Shown in pieces: positions 1-8,994 of a stretch of DNA of 64,000 nt. The number at the start of each line of letters is the position of its first letter. Within the stretch, counting starts at the first letter, position 1. The stretch covers positions 62,001 to 126,000 of the forward strand of contig NZ_PCPA01000002.1 in the NCBI RefSeq assembly GCF_002979515.1. Direction: 5' to 3'. A program made the translations under genes and the position numbers. Source of the stretch: Microbacterium sp. MYb54 (lineage in GTDB: Bacteria; Actinomycetota; Actinomycetes; Actinomycetales; Microbacteriaceae). The notes under the pieces were generated by a model. It was given only the letters and a program-made list of their open reading frames with translations, did no database searches and was not told the origin of the DNA.

Positions 1-155
1 CCTCCGCACCGCACCGCGAGGGCCCTATTGTCTGGCTCGAGGACATTTTCGACCATCTCGACGTCGTACTCGATGCGATGGTCTGCGCTCACTCGCCAGC
101 GTGCTCGACTCGGCGATGATTCACCATCGATTTCGGACTTGAAAATCTCGACCAT
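1..155 (-). CDS. Hypothetical protein, 5' part only
   Basis: An incomplete gene runs off the left edge, so only its first 51 codons are present. On the minus strand an ATG at 155 follows an AGGGGGA ribosome-binding site five to six bases upstream and opens a stop-free frame starting MVEIFKSEIDGE, then a basic and aromatic stretch (RARWRVSADHRIEYDVEMV). The soluble, charge-mixed composition looks like real protein, and the frame has the third-position GC bias of the neighbouring genes. I do not recognise the family. It points the same way as the NUDIX gene upstream of it, 249 bases away, so they could be co-transcribed. Confidence 0.55.
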   Translation of the reverse strand, partial: MVEIFKSEIDGESSPSRARWRVSADHRIEYDVEMVENVLEPDNRALAVRCG

Positions 156-404
156 TGCGTCCCCCTCGTGCGATGAGGCGCATGCGAAGTCGGTCCACAG
201 AATGGGCTCTGACCAGCACCGCGCCCATGCGTGTGTATCGTCACACGTGAGTGTAGGCGGCGGAGTGTTGCCGTGCAAGAGGTCGGCGAAAATGCGCCGT
301 CACGGCGCGGCCGGACAACGTCGACTTCTCGGCGAGACGTGCGGAAACCTCGAGCTCAGAACTCGCACGAGGTAGCTCAAGCCGAGGAAGATCGAGCCGC
401 CAGA

Positions 405-908
405 TCAGCGTTCGAAGCGCGCCTGAGGCTCGTCATGGAATGCCTGGCGGACACGCTGACGCATGTCATTGTCGTATTCCAGAATGCGGTCGGCCTCTTC
501 GATCGACGCCCAGAATGCTTCCGTGTTCTCACCATCTGAAGGACGCGCATCCCCAGACAAGTAGCGGCACCGAAAGAGTATGTCGAGGAACTGCACCTGA
601 TCCCCGTTCGCGTATCGCATAGGCGGAAGCGCATGTACCCATACGAGCTTCTCGGCCTCCGTCGATACTCCGGTTTCCTCCAGCGTCTCACGTTCCGCGG
701 CGATGGCCGGCTCTTCTCCGGGGTCGATGATCCCGGTCACGGGCGTGATGCGGCCGGAATCGGCCCGGCGCACCAAAAGCACCTCAGGCCCGCGACCTTC
801 ATCGCGGATCACGACCGCAGTGACACCGGTCAGCCACAGCATCTCATGGCCGATCTTCTCGCGGAGGGTCTCAATGAACTCAGGTGTCCCCATGCTCCGA
901 CCGTACAT
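405..908 (-). CDS. NUDIX hydrolase
   Basis: A NUDIX-superfamily pyrophosphohydrolase, expected to cleave a nucleoside diphosphate linked to another moiety using a divalent metal; the substrate cannot be told. The Nudix box is visible as GIIDPGEEPAIAAERETLEE followed by TGV, with the catalytic REtLEE core intact. The protein is about 160-168 residues, normal for a single-domain family member. The start is uncertain. ATG at 908 and ATG at 893 are both in frame, and a GAGGAG lies 13 bases before a possible GTG at 914. The frame stays open to 1100, but that extension looks non-coding. It is divergent from the acyl-CoA synthetase gene, with about 250 bases between them. Confidence 0.85.
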   Translation of the reverse strand: MYGRSMGTPEFIETLREKIGHEMLWLTGVTAVVIRDEGRGPEVLLVRRADSGRITPVTGIIDPGEEPAIAAERETLEETGVSTEAEKLVWVHALPPMRYANGDQVQFLDILFRCRYLSGDARPSDGENTEAFWASIEEADRILEYDNDMRQRVRQAFHDEPQARFER

Positions 909-1161
909 GGGCACGCCATTGAGATCGCTCCTCGGGAGCCGAGCTCGAGCACGAGCGGGTCGACCTGAGTCCTCACTCGGCCATCCCGAAAGTGCGCCGG
1001 GGCCATGCTTGATGTCTCGCTGCTGCCGCACTCGAGGGGAGTCGCTGCGACGAACGCCATCCCTGCGCATCCCATCCGAATCGCCATCGGTTCCGAACAA
1101 GCACCGATGGGCGGTTTTCGTGCGCCCTCCGCACCGCCCGCGCGACTGAGAGAAGCCTCCG

Positions 1162-3003
1162 ATGATCGAATCGTCGACCCCACCGCTCGCCGCCCTCGAC
1201 GACTACGGCAACGTCACCGACCTGCTCGTTGCGCGCGCCGCCGCGGCCCCGGATCACGTCGCCTTCGAGGTCGAGAACACGCACGCCGGCGCATGGAAGC
1301 CGATCACGACCCGCGCGTTCTCGAACGAGGTGCGCGCCCTGGCGAAGGGCTTCATGGCACGGGGGATCCAGGCCGGTGACCCGATCGCGATCATGGCGCC
1401 CACGCGCTACGAATGGGCTGTGGCCGACCTCGCGGCCTGGTTCGCCGGGGCTGTCGTCGTGCCGATCTACGACACTTCTTCCCCCTCGCAGGTGAAGGCC
1501 ATCGTCGCGGATGCCGGTGTGCGGCTGGCGATCGGCGGCACCGCGGAGCACGCACAGCTCCTGCAGAACGCACTCACGCAGTCGAACGGTGCCACGCTCG
1601 GGGCCTGGACGATGGATGTCGGAACGCCCGCTACTGCGCCGTCCGGCACCCTCGCCGATCTGGTCGCGGGCGGCATCGATGTCACCGACGAAGAGCTCGA
1701 GGCCCGTAGGACGACCGCCACTCAGGACGACCCTGCGACCATCGTCTACACCTCGGGCACCACCGGTGAGCCGAAGGGGGTCGTCCTCACCCATCGGAAC
1801 TTCCTCGGTCAGGTGTTGAACATCGCCGCGGCGTACCACGAGATCGTGAACGAAGACGGCAACACTGTCATCTTCCTCCCCCTCGCCCACGTGCTGGCAC
1901 GCGGCCTTCAGCTGATCTGCCTCGCCAGCGGCATGCGCATCGCGCACCTGTCCGACCCCTCGACGGTCGTCGCCGCCCTCGACACGCTGCGCCCGACGTT
2001 CCTGGTCGTCGTGCCACGGGTGCTGCAGAAGATCCAGGCGGCCGCCGCGACCAAAGCCTCAGACAAGGGCCTCGCAGCGGTCTGGGCGAAGGCCCATTCG
2101 ACGGCCATCGCGTGGGGGCGTCGTGCCGAGCGGATCGACGCCGGCAGACGCATCGCGAACAACCACGGCCTCCGCCTGCGCCACCGCCTCTTCGACGCCG
2201 TCTTCTACCGGCGCCTGCGCACCGTGATGGGCGGGCGGGTCGAATACATCCTGTCGGGCGGAGCAGCCCTCGACACCGACCTCTCGCTCTTCTTCCGCGG
2301 CATCGGGGTCCCCGTCATCGAAGGCTACGGACTGACCGAGACGACGGCGCCACTCACCGGCAACCTCCCCGGCCGCATCGCCTCGGGCAGCGTCGGCGCA
2401 CCCCTGCCAGGGCTCACGGTCCGCATCAGCGACGAGGGCGAAGTGCTCGCCCGCGGCGTCGGGGTCTTCGGCGGCTATCGCAATCCGATGCATGACGAGG
2501 GCGCCTTCGTCGACGGCTTCTTCCGCACCGGCGATCTCGGGCGGCTCGACGAGCAGGGCAGGCTGATCCTCGAAGGCCGAATCAAAGACGTGATCGTGAC
2601 CTCGAACGGCAAGACGATCGTGCCGACCCGCTGGGAGAGCGCCGTCGAAGCGAATCCGCTCGTCTCGCATGCCGTGATGGTCGGCGAGGGAAAGCCGTAC
2701 CTCTCGGCGCTGCTGGTGCTCGACCCGGAACAGGCCCGGGCGTGGGCAGATGCCGAAGGCATCAGCTTCCCCTCTCCCGCGCAGTCCGACGTCCGTGCGG
2801 TGAACGACCCGACGCTGCACGCCCACCTGCAGGGCGCCGTCGACGCCGCCAATGCACTCGTGGCACGCAGCGAGCAGGTCCGCCGGTTCAGCGTGGTCTT
2901 CGCCGACCTCGACGACCGCGGGCTCGTCACCCCGACCATGAAGCTCAAGCGGAGCGTCGTGCTGGATCGCGCGGCCGTCACCGTCGAAGACCTCTACCTC
3001 TGA
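1162..3003 (+). CDS. AMP-dependent long-chain acyl-CoA synthetase (FadD15-like)
   Basis: This 613-residue adenylate-forming enzyme should activate fatty acids to acyl-CoA through an acyl-AMP intermediate. The P-loop-like AMP motif YTSGTTGEPKGVVLTH lies near residue 197, GYGLTETT (A5) near 390, and the FRTGDLG aspartate motif near 453, followed by the C-terminal GRIKDVIVTSNGKTIVP lid region. Order and spacing match long-chain synthetases of the FadD15 type, which are about 600 residues. The ATG at 1162 has only a weak AGAGAAG ribosome-binding site. The next gene starts 19 bases after its stop, so the two probably form an operon. Chain-length specificity cannot be read from sequence. Confidence 0.93.
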   Translation: MIESSTPPLAALDDYGNVTDLLVARAAAAPDHVAFEVENTHAGAWKPITTRAFSNEVRALAKGFMARGIQAGDPIAIMAPTRYEWAVADLAAWFAGAVVVPIYDTSSPSQVKAIVADAGVRLAIGGTAEHAQLLQNALTQSNGATLGAWTMDVGTPATAPSGTLADLVAGGIDVTDEELEARRTTATQDDPATIVYTSGTTGEPKGVVLTHRNFLGQVLNIAAAYHEIVNEDGNTVIFLPLAHVLARGLQLICLASGMRIAHLSDPSTVVAALDTLRPTFLVVVPRVLQKIQAAAATKASDKGLAAVWAKAHSTAIAWGRRAERIDAGRRIANNHGLRLRHRLFDAVFYRRLRTVMGGRVEYILSGGAALDTDLSLFFRGIGVPVIEGYGLTETTAPLTGNLPGRIASGSVGAPLPGLTVRISDEGEVLARGVGVFGGYRNPMHDEGAFVDGFFRTGDLGRLDEQGRLILEGRIKDVIVTSNGKTIVPTRWESAVEANPLVSHAVMVGEGKPYLSALLVLDPEQARAWADAEGISFPSPAQSDVRAVNDPTLHAHLQGAVDAANALVARSEQVRRFSVVFADLDDRGLVTPTMKLKRSVVLDRAAVTVEDLYL

Positions 3004-3021
3004 GAAAGCAGAAAGCGCGCC

Positions 3022-3945
3022 ATGTCCTCCCCCACGCCCACCAGCCCCAAGTCCTCGCGCTCCTCGCTCATCGCGATCCTCGCCGCGCTCGTCGTCGGAG
3101 CCCTCGTCGCGCTCGCCGGCAGCCAGAACAGCGCGACGCTCGGCGGCATCCCCCTGTTCGCCCTGGCCGTCGCCGCGGCCTTCGCGATCCAGGTCATAGC
3201 GTTCATTCCGGCGATGCTCTTGAAGACCGAGCGGTTCTTCGATCTCACCGGCATCCTCACCTTCTTCGTGATCTCTGCGGCACTCGTCCTGCTGGCGCCC
3301 ATGCCCGATGCCCGAAGTTGGATCCTCGCGGCGATGGTGATGCTGTGGGCCGCCCGCCTCGGATCGTTCCTGGCCCTGCGTGTGCACAAGGCGGGCTCGG
3401 ACGGCCGGTTCGACGCCATCAAGGGCTCCCCTCTGCGCTTCCTGCAGGTGTGGGTGATCCAAGGCGCATGGGTGTCACTGACGGCGGCCGCGGCATGGAT
3501 CGCGATCAGCACGGATGCCGCAGCCCGAGCGCCCATCGGATGGCTGACCATCGTCGGAATCATCGCGTGGGCCCTCGGCATGGTGATCGAGATCGTCGCC
3601 GACGCGCAGAAGTCGGCGTTCCGCGCAGATCCGCGAAACCGGGACGAGTTCATCCGCACCGGGCTGTGGTCGCGGTCACGCCACCCGAACTACTTCGGCG
3701 AGATCGTGATCTGGGTGGGCGTGTTCCTCACCGCCGCTCCGGTGCTCGTCGGATGGCAGTGGGTCGCGCTGCTCTCCCCGGCGTTCGTGATCCTGCTGCT
3801 GACGCGGGTCAGCGGCATCCCGCTGCTGGAAGCGCGCGCCGAGAAGAAGTGGGGCGATCGGGCCGACTACGTCACGTACCGCGAAAGCACGCCGACGCTG
3901 ATCCCGAAGCTCACCCGGTCCACGGCTCGTGCGGCCGCCGGGTAG
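3022..3945 (+). CDS. DUF1295 family membrane protein (steroid 5-alpha-reductase-like)
   Basis: A polytopic membrane protein of 307 residues with about seven or eight hydrophobic segments. The C-terminal third holds the DUF1295 signature: LWSRSRHPNYFGEIVIWVGV near residue 216 and a KKWGDRADYVTYRESTPTLIP tail. The family is related to steroid 5-alpha reductases and isoprenylcysteine methyltransferases, so an NAD(P)H- or SAM-dependent lipid modification is plausible, but no substrate is known. It lies 19 bases downstream of the acyl-CoA synthetase gene and is probably co-transcribed, which would fit a lipid role. The start ATG at 3022 is preceded by AGAAAG. Confidence 0.88.
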   Translation: MSSPTPTSPKSSRSSLIAILAALVVGALVALAGSQNSATLGGIPLFALAVAAAFAIQVIAFIPAMLLKTERFFDLTGILTFFVISAALVLLAPMPDARSWILAAMVMLWAARLGSFLALRVHKAGSDGRFDAIKGSPLRFLQVWVIQGAWVSLTAAAAWIAISTDAAARAPIGWLTIVGIIAWALGMVIEIVADAQKSAFRADPRNRDEFIRTGLWSRSRHPNYFGEIVIWVGVFLTAAPVLVGWQWVALLSPAFVILLLTRVSGIPLLEARAEKKWGDRADYVTYRESTPTLIPKLTRSTARAAAG

Positions 3946-4000
3946 ACGGTGCTCTCAGCCGGGCGTGCTGGCCGCCTGGAAAGCGTGGCGTCAGCGCCGG

Positions 4001-4594
4001 TCACGCGTCGTCCAGCGACTGGATCCCCTGCAGGAAGACACGTGGGTCGACGTCGGCTCCCGTGAGCGCGCGGGTGACGATGTACGCCTGACCGATGCTC
4101 GCCATGACCGTAGCCTTGCGCCCGGCCAGCTCGACTGCTTCTTCTTCTGTGTCCGTCGCGGCTCGCGCCCACGGCAGCACCGCGGCGGTGAATCCACCGC
4201 GGAGTCTTTCCAGGGTCTCGCGCACGACCGCACCGAGCTCGGGATCAACCGTCGCCTCGCCCCACAGCTGCACGATGACGCTCGTCGGCGTGTCATCCTC
4301 GCTGATCCCCGAGAGCACGAAGGCCAGAGTCTCCGAAGGGGCGATCTCACCGCGTCGAGCCGCGAGGTCCCCGAGCGCGATGATCTTCGCCCCCACGACT
4401 TCGCCGGCGACGTAGCGGGCGATGTCGGCCTTGCCTGCGAAGTTCGAGTAGATCGATCCTGCCGATGCGCCGGACTCCACGATGATGTCGGCCATCGTCG
4501 TGCGGGCGACGCCGTGCCGCTGCAGACACGACATCGCAGCTCGAGCGATCTCCGCACGCTTCGCTGAGCGATACTCCTCGGTCACTTTCGGCAC
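4001..4594 (-). CDS. TetR/AcrR family regulator
   Basis: A 197-residue repressor of the TetR type. The helix-turn-helix fills residues 10-55, with GVARTTMADIIVESGASAGS followed by IYSNFAGKADI, the usual recognition helix. The remainder is a helical ligand-binding domain. It is transcribed away from the membrane-protein gene at 4685, and the space between them holds an inverted repeat (4624-4641), so it probably represses that gene and itself. The start is GTG at 4594 directly after GGAGGC. An in-frame GTG at 4582 would give a better ribosome-binding-site distance. The inducer is unknown. Confidence 0.9.
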   Translation of the reverse strand: MPKVTEEYRSAKRAEIARAAMSCLQRHGVARTTMADIIVESGASAGSIYSNFAGKADIARYVAGEVVGAKIIALGDLAARRGEIAPSETLAFVLSGISEDDTPTSVIVQLWGEATVDPELGAVVRETLERLRGGFTAAVLPWARAATDTEEEAVELAGRKATVMASIGQAYIVTRALTGADVDPRVFLQGIQSLDDA

Positions 4595-4623
4595 GCCTCC
4601 ATCCTGTCACGCCTGCGGGTAAA

Positions 4624-4641
4624 ACAGAATGATTGTTCTGT
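4624..4641. promoter_or_regulatory. Probable TetR operator
   Basis: ACAGAA and TTCTGT form perfect 6-bp arms around a 6-bp AT-rich spacer (TGATTG) in the divergent gap between the TetR gene and the membrane-protein gene. Placement and size fit a TetR dimer site. This is inferred from symmetry and context only. Confidence 0.6.
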
Positions 4642-4684
4642 ATGATGGCGATGCTTCACCACGCTCATCACCTCAGGAGAACCC

Positions 4685-5755
4685 GTGACCGTTCCATCCG
4701 CAGCATCTGCTCCGATTCGACGCACCAAGTGGGCGCTGGCCGTCGCACTCGGTGCGATCGGCGCCGTCATCGTCACCCTCGTCGTCCTCGCGTTCGTCTG
4801 GCCGGTGGCGACCTCCGACCCACGCGACCTTCCGATCGCGGTGAGCGGCCCCTCGCCTCAGATCGATGCACTGGAGTCCACGCTCGACGACAAGACCGAC
4901 GGCCTGTTCACCTTCACCGAGGTCGACGGACGCGACGAGGCTGTCGACGCGATCGAGGCCCGCGACGTCTACGGCGCGATCCTGCTCTCCGACACCCCCG
5001 AGGTCCTCACCGCGACCGCCGCCAACGCTTCGGTGGCCTCTCAGATGACCGCGCTCGCTGCCGTGCTCCAGGCGCAGCTCGGGTCGCAGGTCACTGCAGC
5101 GGGCGGCGACGGCTCGCAAGTCGTCGTGACCGTGACAGACGTCGTGCCACTGGCCGATGATGACCCGAGTGGGGCGGGCCTCTCGGTCGCGGCCTTCCCG
5201 CTCGTGCTCGGAGGCATCCTGGGCGGCGTCCTCGTGTCATTGCTCGTGGTCGGCAGCTGGCGACGGATCACAGCCCTCGTGGTCTATGCGGTCGCTGCCG
5301 GATTCGCGGTCACCTGGGCGCTCCAGGGCATCTTCGGCATCCTTCAAGGGCCGTTCCTGCTGAACGTGGGCGCCGTCGCCCTCGCCATGTTCGCGACCGC
5401 ATCGCTCATCGTCGGCCTGCACGCTCTGATCGGCACCCCGGGCATAGGCATCGGCGCCGTGCTGACGATGCTCATCGGCAACCCGGTCTCGGCAGCGACC
5501 CTCCCCCACCAGTTCCTCGCCGGGCCATGGGGCGACATCGGCCAGGCATTCGTGCCCGGCGCTTCGGCGACGCTGATCCGCGACCTCAGCTACTTCCCGA
5601 AGGCGGATGCCACGTCGCTGTGGTTGACGCTCGGCGCCTGGGCAGTCGCCGGGCTCCTCTTCACGCTGCTCGGGCACTTCCGCAATCGCCAGCCGATGCG
5701 ACTCCCCGAGGCTGAACTCGAACCGCTGCCGTCGCAGGCCCTTCCGAGCCGCTGA
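4685..5755 (+). CDS. Multispanning membrane protein, YhgE/Pip or ABC-2-like
   Basis: A 356-residue integral membrane protein. One transmembrane segment (about residues 18-42) is followed by an extracytoplasmic domain of roughly 120 residues, then about five membrane helices from residue 165 onward. This layout (TM, large outer loop, TM block) resembles the DUF3533/YhgE-Pip and ABC-2 permease families, which often act in export and are often controlled by a TetR gene next door, as here. No ATPase gene is adjacent. The ATG at 4685 follows CAGGAGAACCC. Function beyond TetR-linked membrane protein is inference. Confidence 0.75.
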   Translation: MTVPSAASAPIRRTKWALAVALGAIGAVIVTLVVLAFVWPVATSDPRDLPIAVSGPSPQIDALESTLDDKTDGLFTFTEVDGRDEAVDAIEARDVYGAILLSDTPEVLTATAANASVASQMTALAAVLQAQLGSQVTAAGGDGSQVVVTVTDVVPLADDDPSGAGLSVAAFPLVLGGILGGVLVSLLVVGSWRRITALVVYAVAAGFAVTWALQGIFGILQGPFLLNVGAVALAMFATASLIVGLHALIGTPGIGIGAVLTMLIGNPVSAATLPHQFLAGPWGDIGQAFVPGASATLIRDLSYFPKADATSLWLTLGAWAVAGLLFTLLGHFRNRQPMRLPEAELEPLPSQALPSR

Positions 5756-5868
5756 ACAGAATCCGGTTCTTCGTCTCCCCGCACACATCCGGCACCGACA
5801 CTCGGTGCCCACCGACATGACTTCACACACGGAGCACGAGAGCCTGGAGGAGAAGCGGCGTTCCTGTC

Positions 5869-5909
5869 ACCAGAGCACGCCAGCCACCAGAACACGCCAG
5901 CCGCCAGAA
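5869..5909. repeat. 17-bp tandem repeat in leader
   Basis: Two copies of a 17-bp unit (ACCAGAGCACGCCAGCC and ACCAGAACACGCCAGCC, one mismatch) are followed by a partial third unit ending at 5909. They lie just before the ribosome-binding site of the serine hydrolase gene. They may be slippage products; no known function. Confidence 0.6.
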
Positions 5910-5921
5910 AAGGGAGTCTTC

Positions 5922-7463
5922 ATGTCGAGCGAAACCCTGGCCGTCCCTCTCGTCGACCTGCTCGACGCCTTCTTCGGTCAGTACACGGCGGCAGGCCAGT
6001 CCCGCGGGCTCGTGTACGGACTCGTCGGGCCCGACGGCCTCGAGCACAGCCGCGGGTTCGGCATCGCCGATGATGATGGCGGTGCGCCAGACGCCGACAC
6101 GGTGTTCCCGATCGCCTCGATGACGAAGAGCTTCGTCGCGCTCGGCGCGCTGCTCGCGCGCGACCGGGGGCTCCTCGACATCGAGGCGCCGATCACCGAC
6201 TTCTACCCGGAATGGCACGGCACCGTGGGCGATGAGCCCGCGGTCACGCCGACCATTCGCCAGCTGCTGAGCATGGGCGGCGGCCTCACCGAGGACAACT
6301 CCTGGGTCGACCCGTTCCTCGGCCTGTCCGAGGCGGAGCTCGTCGAACGGATCAGACCCGGCTTCAACTACAGCAACCACCCCGGGACCGTCTTCGAGTA
6401 CTCGAACATCGGCTTCACGATGGCCGGCCTCGCAGTGGGCAAGGCGGTCGGTCGGCGCGTGGAGGACTGGGTCGCCGACGAGATCCTGCGACCCCTCGGC
6501 ATGAACAGCACCTGGTTCGACAACCGTGCTCCGGCCGGCGGGTTCCACCGAGCAGTCGGCTACTCGCTGAACGTCGATGGCGAATGGGTGGGGTTCCCGC
6601 CCGAGGTCTCCGACGCGATGGCAGCCGCCGGCGGCATGCAGTCGACGATCAACGACCTGAGCATCTGGGTCAGGTTCCTCGCAGCCTCGACACTGCCCGG
6701 CAGCGACGACACCATCGTCACCCGGGCCTCGCGGCGTGAGCTGCAGCGCATCCATCAGGTCGACATCCCCTCGCTGCAGGCGCGCCCCGATGGCACCTGG
6801 AAGTTCGTCACCGGCGGCTACGCACTCGGCCTCTTCGTGCGCGAAGACCTCCACCGCGGGCGGATCGTCACGCACAGCGGCGGCCTGCCCGGATTCATCC
6901 TCAACATGGTGTGGCATGCCGGATCAGGGAAAGGAGTGATCGTGTTCACCAACAGCCACCGCGGCAACCCGGTCGGATTGTCGGAAGATGCCCTGTTCCG
7001 CGCGCTCTCCTACGACGACACTCCGGCGCGCGTGGTGCGGCTGTGGCCGGAGACACGCGAACTGATGTCTGCCGCGGACCAGCTGATCCGCTCCTGGGAT
7101 GAAGACGCCGCTGCCGCCGTCTTCGCCGACAACATCGACTTCGACCGCCCTCTGGCCTGGCGTCGAGCCGCGATCGACGATCTCATCACCCAGGTCGGTC
7201 CGCTGCTGCCCCGTTCCGGCGCACCGGAGATCGTGTCATCGGCGACGGCCGCCGACGTCACCTGGTCGATCCCCGCCGAACGCGGCGAGCTGATCTGCAT
7301 GATCCACCTCACCCCGGTGCGACCGGCGCAGGTGCAGGAGTTCGAGGTGATCGCCGTCGACCACAGCGTGCCGCGCGGGGCCCGACCGACCGACATCTCC
7401 GCCCGGCGCCGTGCGTATGTCAGACCGACGGTGAGCTCGCTGCCGAACACACACGTGGTGTGA
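5922..7463 (+). CDS. Serine hydrolase, class C beta-lactamase/esterase family
   Basis: A 513-residue protein of the beta-lactamase/transpeptidase-like fold. All three catalytic motifs are present: S66-M-T-K69, Y160-S-N162 and a HSGG motif near residue 312 (THSGGLPGF). No signal peptide or lipobox is visible, so it is probably cytoplasmic and acts as an esterase or peptidase rather than on cell-wall substrates. The C-terminal 130 residues form an extra domain beyond the usual hydrolase. The start at 5922 is supported by AAAAGGGAG seven bases upstream; the longer in-frame extension to 5805 has no such site. Compare the inactive relative at 16115-17413. Confidence 0.85.
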   Translation: MSSETLAVPLVDLLDAFFGQYTAAGQSRGLVYGLVGPDGLEHSRGFGIADDDGGAPDADTVFPIASMTKSFVALGALLARDRGLLDIEAPITDFYPEWHGTVGDEPAVTPTIRQLLSMGGGLTEDNSWVDPFLGLSEAELVERIRPGFNYSNHPGTVFEYSNIGFTMAGLAVGKAVGRRVEDWVADEILRPLGMNSTWFDNRAPAGGFHRAVGYSLNVDGEWVGFPPEVSDAMAAAGGMQSTINDLSIWVRFLAASTLPGSDDTIVTRASRRELQRIHQVDIPSLQARPDGTWKFVTGGYALGLFVREDLHRGRIVTHSGGLPGFILNMVWHAGSGKGVIVFTNSHRGNPVGLSEDALFRALSYDDTPARVVRLWPETRELMSAADQLIRSWDEDAAAAVFADNIDFDRPLAWRRAAIDDLITQVGPLLPRSGAPEIVSSATAADVTWSIPAERGELICMIHLTPVRPAQVQEFEVIAVDHSVPRGARPTDISARRRAYVRPTVSSLPNTHVV

Positions 7464-7489
7464 GACATGGCGACGACCACGACCCGCGC

Positions 7490-8125
7490 TCAGCCCGCGT
7501 CGACCCCGTACATCTCCCCCACCGGAACCACGACCGGAAGGACGTTCCCGGGCTGCGCGAGGGGGCAGGCCCACGCCGGGTCATAGGCGCACGAGGGGTT
7601 GTAGGCGAAGTTGAAGTCGAGCACGATCGTGCCGCGCTCGGAGTCAGAGCCGAGGTCGGCGCCCTTGACCGTGTCGATCAGGTAGCGACCGCCACCGTAG
7701 GTGCCACCGGGGCGACCGGCCAGCGCATCGCGGACCGGGATGAAGAGACCTCCGCCGTAGGACTTCAGGCGCCAGACGTCGAGCGAACCGGCATCCGGGA
7801 TCTCGACCTTGCCGATCCGCTCGAAGGGAACGATGCCGTCGGTTCCGGTGGCGAACTCGAATCCACCGGGCTCGGCCGGCAGGATCGGCAGCTCGAACCG
7901 CCAGGCAGGATCGTATGACGCGATCGGCAGACCCTCGAACAGCGCCCGGTCCTCCGGCAGCAAAGGGGTGGCCGGATGCCGGAGCATCAGGTCATCGCGC
8001 TCGATCCGCCAGAGCTCGTGGGCCTCCTCAGGGGAGTCGGCGATCCGCACGGCGTCATACAGGGCGAAGACGCGACGCCGCCAGTCGACGACTTCGACGG
8101 CCGTGCGTGCAGGTGTGATCGACAT
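7490..8125 (-). CDS. DUF1684 family protein
   Basis: A 211-residue soluble protein with the DUF1684 layout: an N-terminal WRRRVFALYDAVR helix with an ARG-rich middle and the C-terminal LDFNFAYNPSCAYDPAWACP motif, where the conserved 'FN.aYnP.C.y' residues are intact. Family members are widespread in Actinomycetota and have no established biochemical function. The gene ends 26 bases from the stop of the convergent serine hydrolase gene. A weak GGGG ribosome-binding site precedes ATG 8125. Confidence 0.88.
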   Translation of the reverse strand: MSITPARTAVEVVDWRRRVFALYDAVRIADSPEEAHELWRIERDDLMLRHPATPLLPEDRALFEGLPIASYDPAWRFELPILPAEPGGFEFATGTDGIVPFERIGKVEIPDAGSLDVWRLKSYGGGLFIPVRDALAGRPGGTYGGGRYLIDTVKGADLGSDSERGTIVLDFNFAYNPSCAYDPAWACPLAQPGNVLPVVVPVGEMYGVDAG

Positions 8126-8161
8126 GGCCCCAGGCTACGCGGCAGCGCAGACCTCGGCCTC

Positions 8162-8986
8162 TCAGCCCGCGGCGCTGCCCGCGATCATGTCCGCGTACCC
8201 CTCGCGGTACGTCGGATAGTCGAGGCTCCCGAGCACGGACCGCAGCAACGCCCCGTCGTACACGAACCCGCCGGGGTTTCCGGATGCGGAATCCGGAGGC
8301 ACCTCCATGCCGAGTTCCCCGGCGATGAACCGGACGACCTCTCCCAGCGAGGCAGGGCCCGCGTCGACGGCGTGCAGCAGCCGCGGTGGATCGTCATCCC
8401 GCAGCATCAGATCGAGCGTGCGCACCAGGTCGGTCTCGTGGATCCGGTTCGTGCGTCGTGCGTGTTCGACGGAGGCTCCCTCGCGCACCTTCCGCAGCAG
8501 GAACTCTCGACCGGGTCCGTAGATGCCCGCCGGTCGCACGACCACTGCGTCGAAGAGCTCGATCGCCGCCCGCTCGCCGTCTCGAAGCCCCAGCGAGCGC
8601 TCGGTCGTCGGCACCGGCTCGTCGCGCTCGGTGATCGGATGCGAGGAGCCCGGCCCGTCGAAGACACCGGTCGACGACACGAACACGGTGCGGGCGGGGA
8701 TCGCCGGAAGGGCAGCGGCGAGGTGCGTCAGAGCCGTGCGGTACGCCGACGGGGAGTCGCCGGGCGGGAGCGTGACGAGCATCGCATCGACCTCGGGAAG
8801 CGGCGTCGTCAACGGCGCCGAGAGATCCCCGCGAACAGCGGCGACGCCCACGGACAGGAAGCCGTCGCTGCGCCTCAACGCGACGACATCACCGCCGCGT
8901 TCGACGAGCTGCGGCGCGAGGCGAGCAGCGAGCTTGCCGTAGCCGACGAGGAGTGTGCGTCGCGGTGTCGATGAAGAAGCGGACAT
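8162..8986 (-). CDS. NAD(P)-dependent epimerase/dehydratase family protein
   Basis: A 274-residue short-chain dehydrogenase-like protein of the extended (epimerase) type. The N-terminus has a Rossmann nucleotide-binding stretch LLVGYGKLAARLAPQL, with GxGxxA spacing typical of the atypical YeeZ-like branch. VFVSSTGVF near residue 98 and GIYGPGREFLLRKV near 160 follow the family pattern, although the classical YxxxK is not evident. The start at ATG 8986 gives the expected N-terminus; an open extension upstream to 9415 is only the opposite face of the MarR gene. The MarR gene ends eight bases upstream. Substrate unknown. Confidence 0.85.
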   Translation of the reverse strand: MSASSSTPRRTLLVGYGKLAARLAPQLVERGGDVVALRRSDGFLSVGVAAVRGDLSAPLTTPLPEVDAMLVTLPPGDSPSAYRTALTHLAAALPAIPARTVFVSSTGVFDGPGSSHPITERDEPVPTTERSLGLRDGERAAIELFDAVVVRPAGIYGPGREFLLRKVREGASVEHARRTNRIHETDLVRTLDLMLRDDDPPRLLHAVDAGPASLGEVVRFIAGELGMEVPPDSASGNPGGFVYDGALLRSVLGSLDYPTYREGYADMIAGSAAG

Positions 8987-8994
8987 CCGTCGGG

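Noticed and set aside
28..539. Two plus-strand frames over the region before the NUDIX gene
   Set aside because: They are the opposite faces of the incomplete gene at 1-155 and of the NUDIX gene; composition is Arg/Ser-rich without a family signature.
973..1947. Long minus-strand frame opposite the start of the acyl-CoA synthetase gene
   Set aside because: It is the reverse of a clear enzyme gene and is rich in Arg/Gly/Asp, as expected from high-GC shadow translation.
2059..3462. 467-codon minus-strand frame over fadD and the DUF1295 gene
   Set aside because: Opposite-strand shadow of two well-supported genes; composition is typical of such shadows (EDRGGEE-rich).
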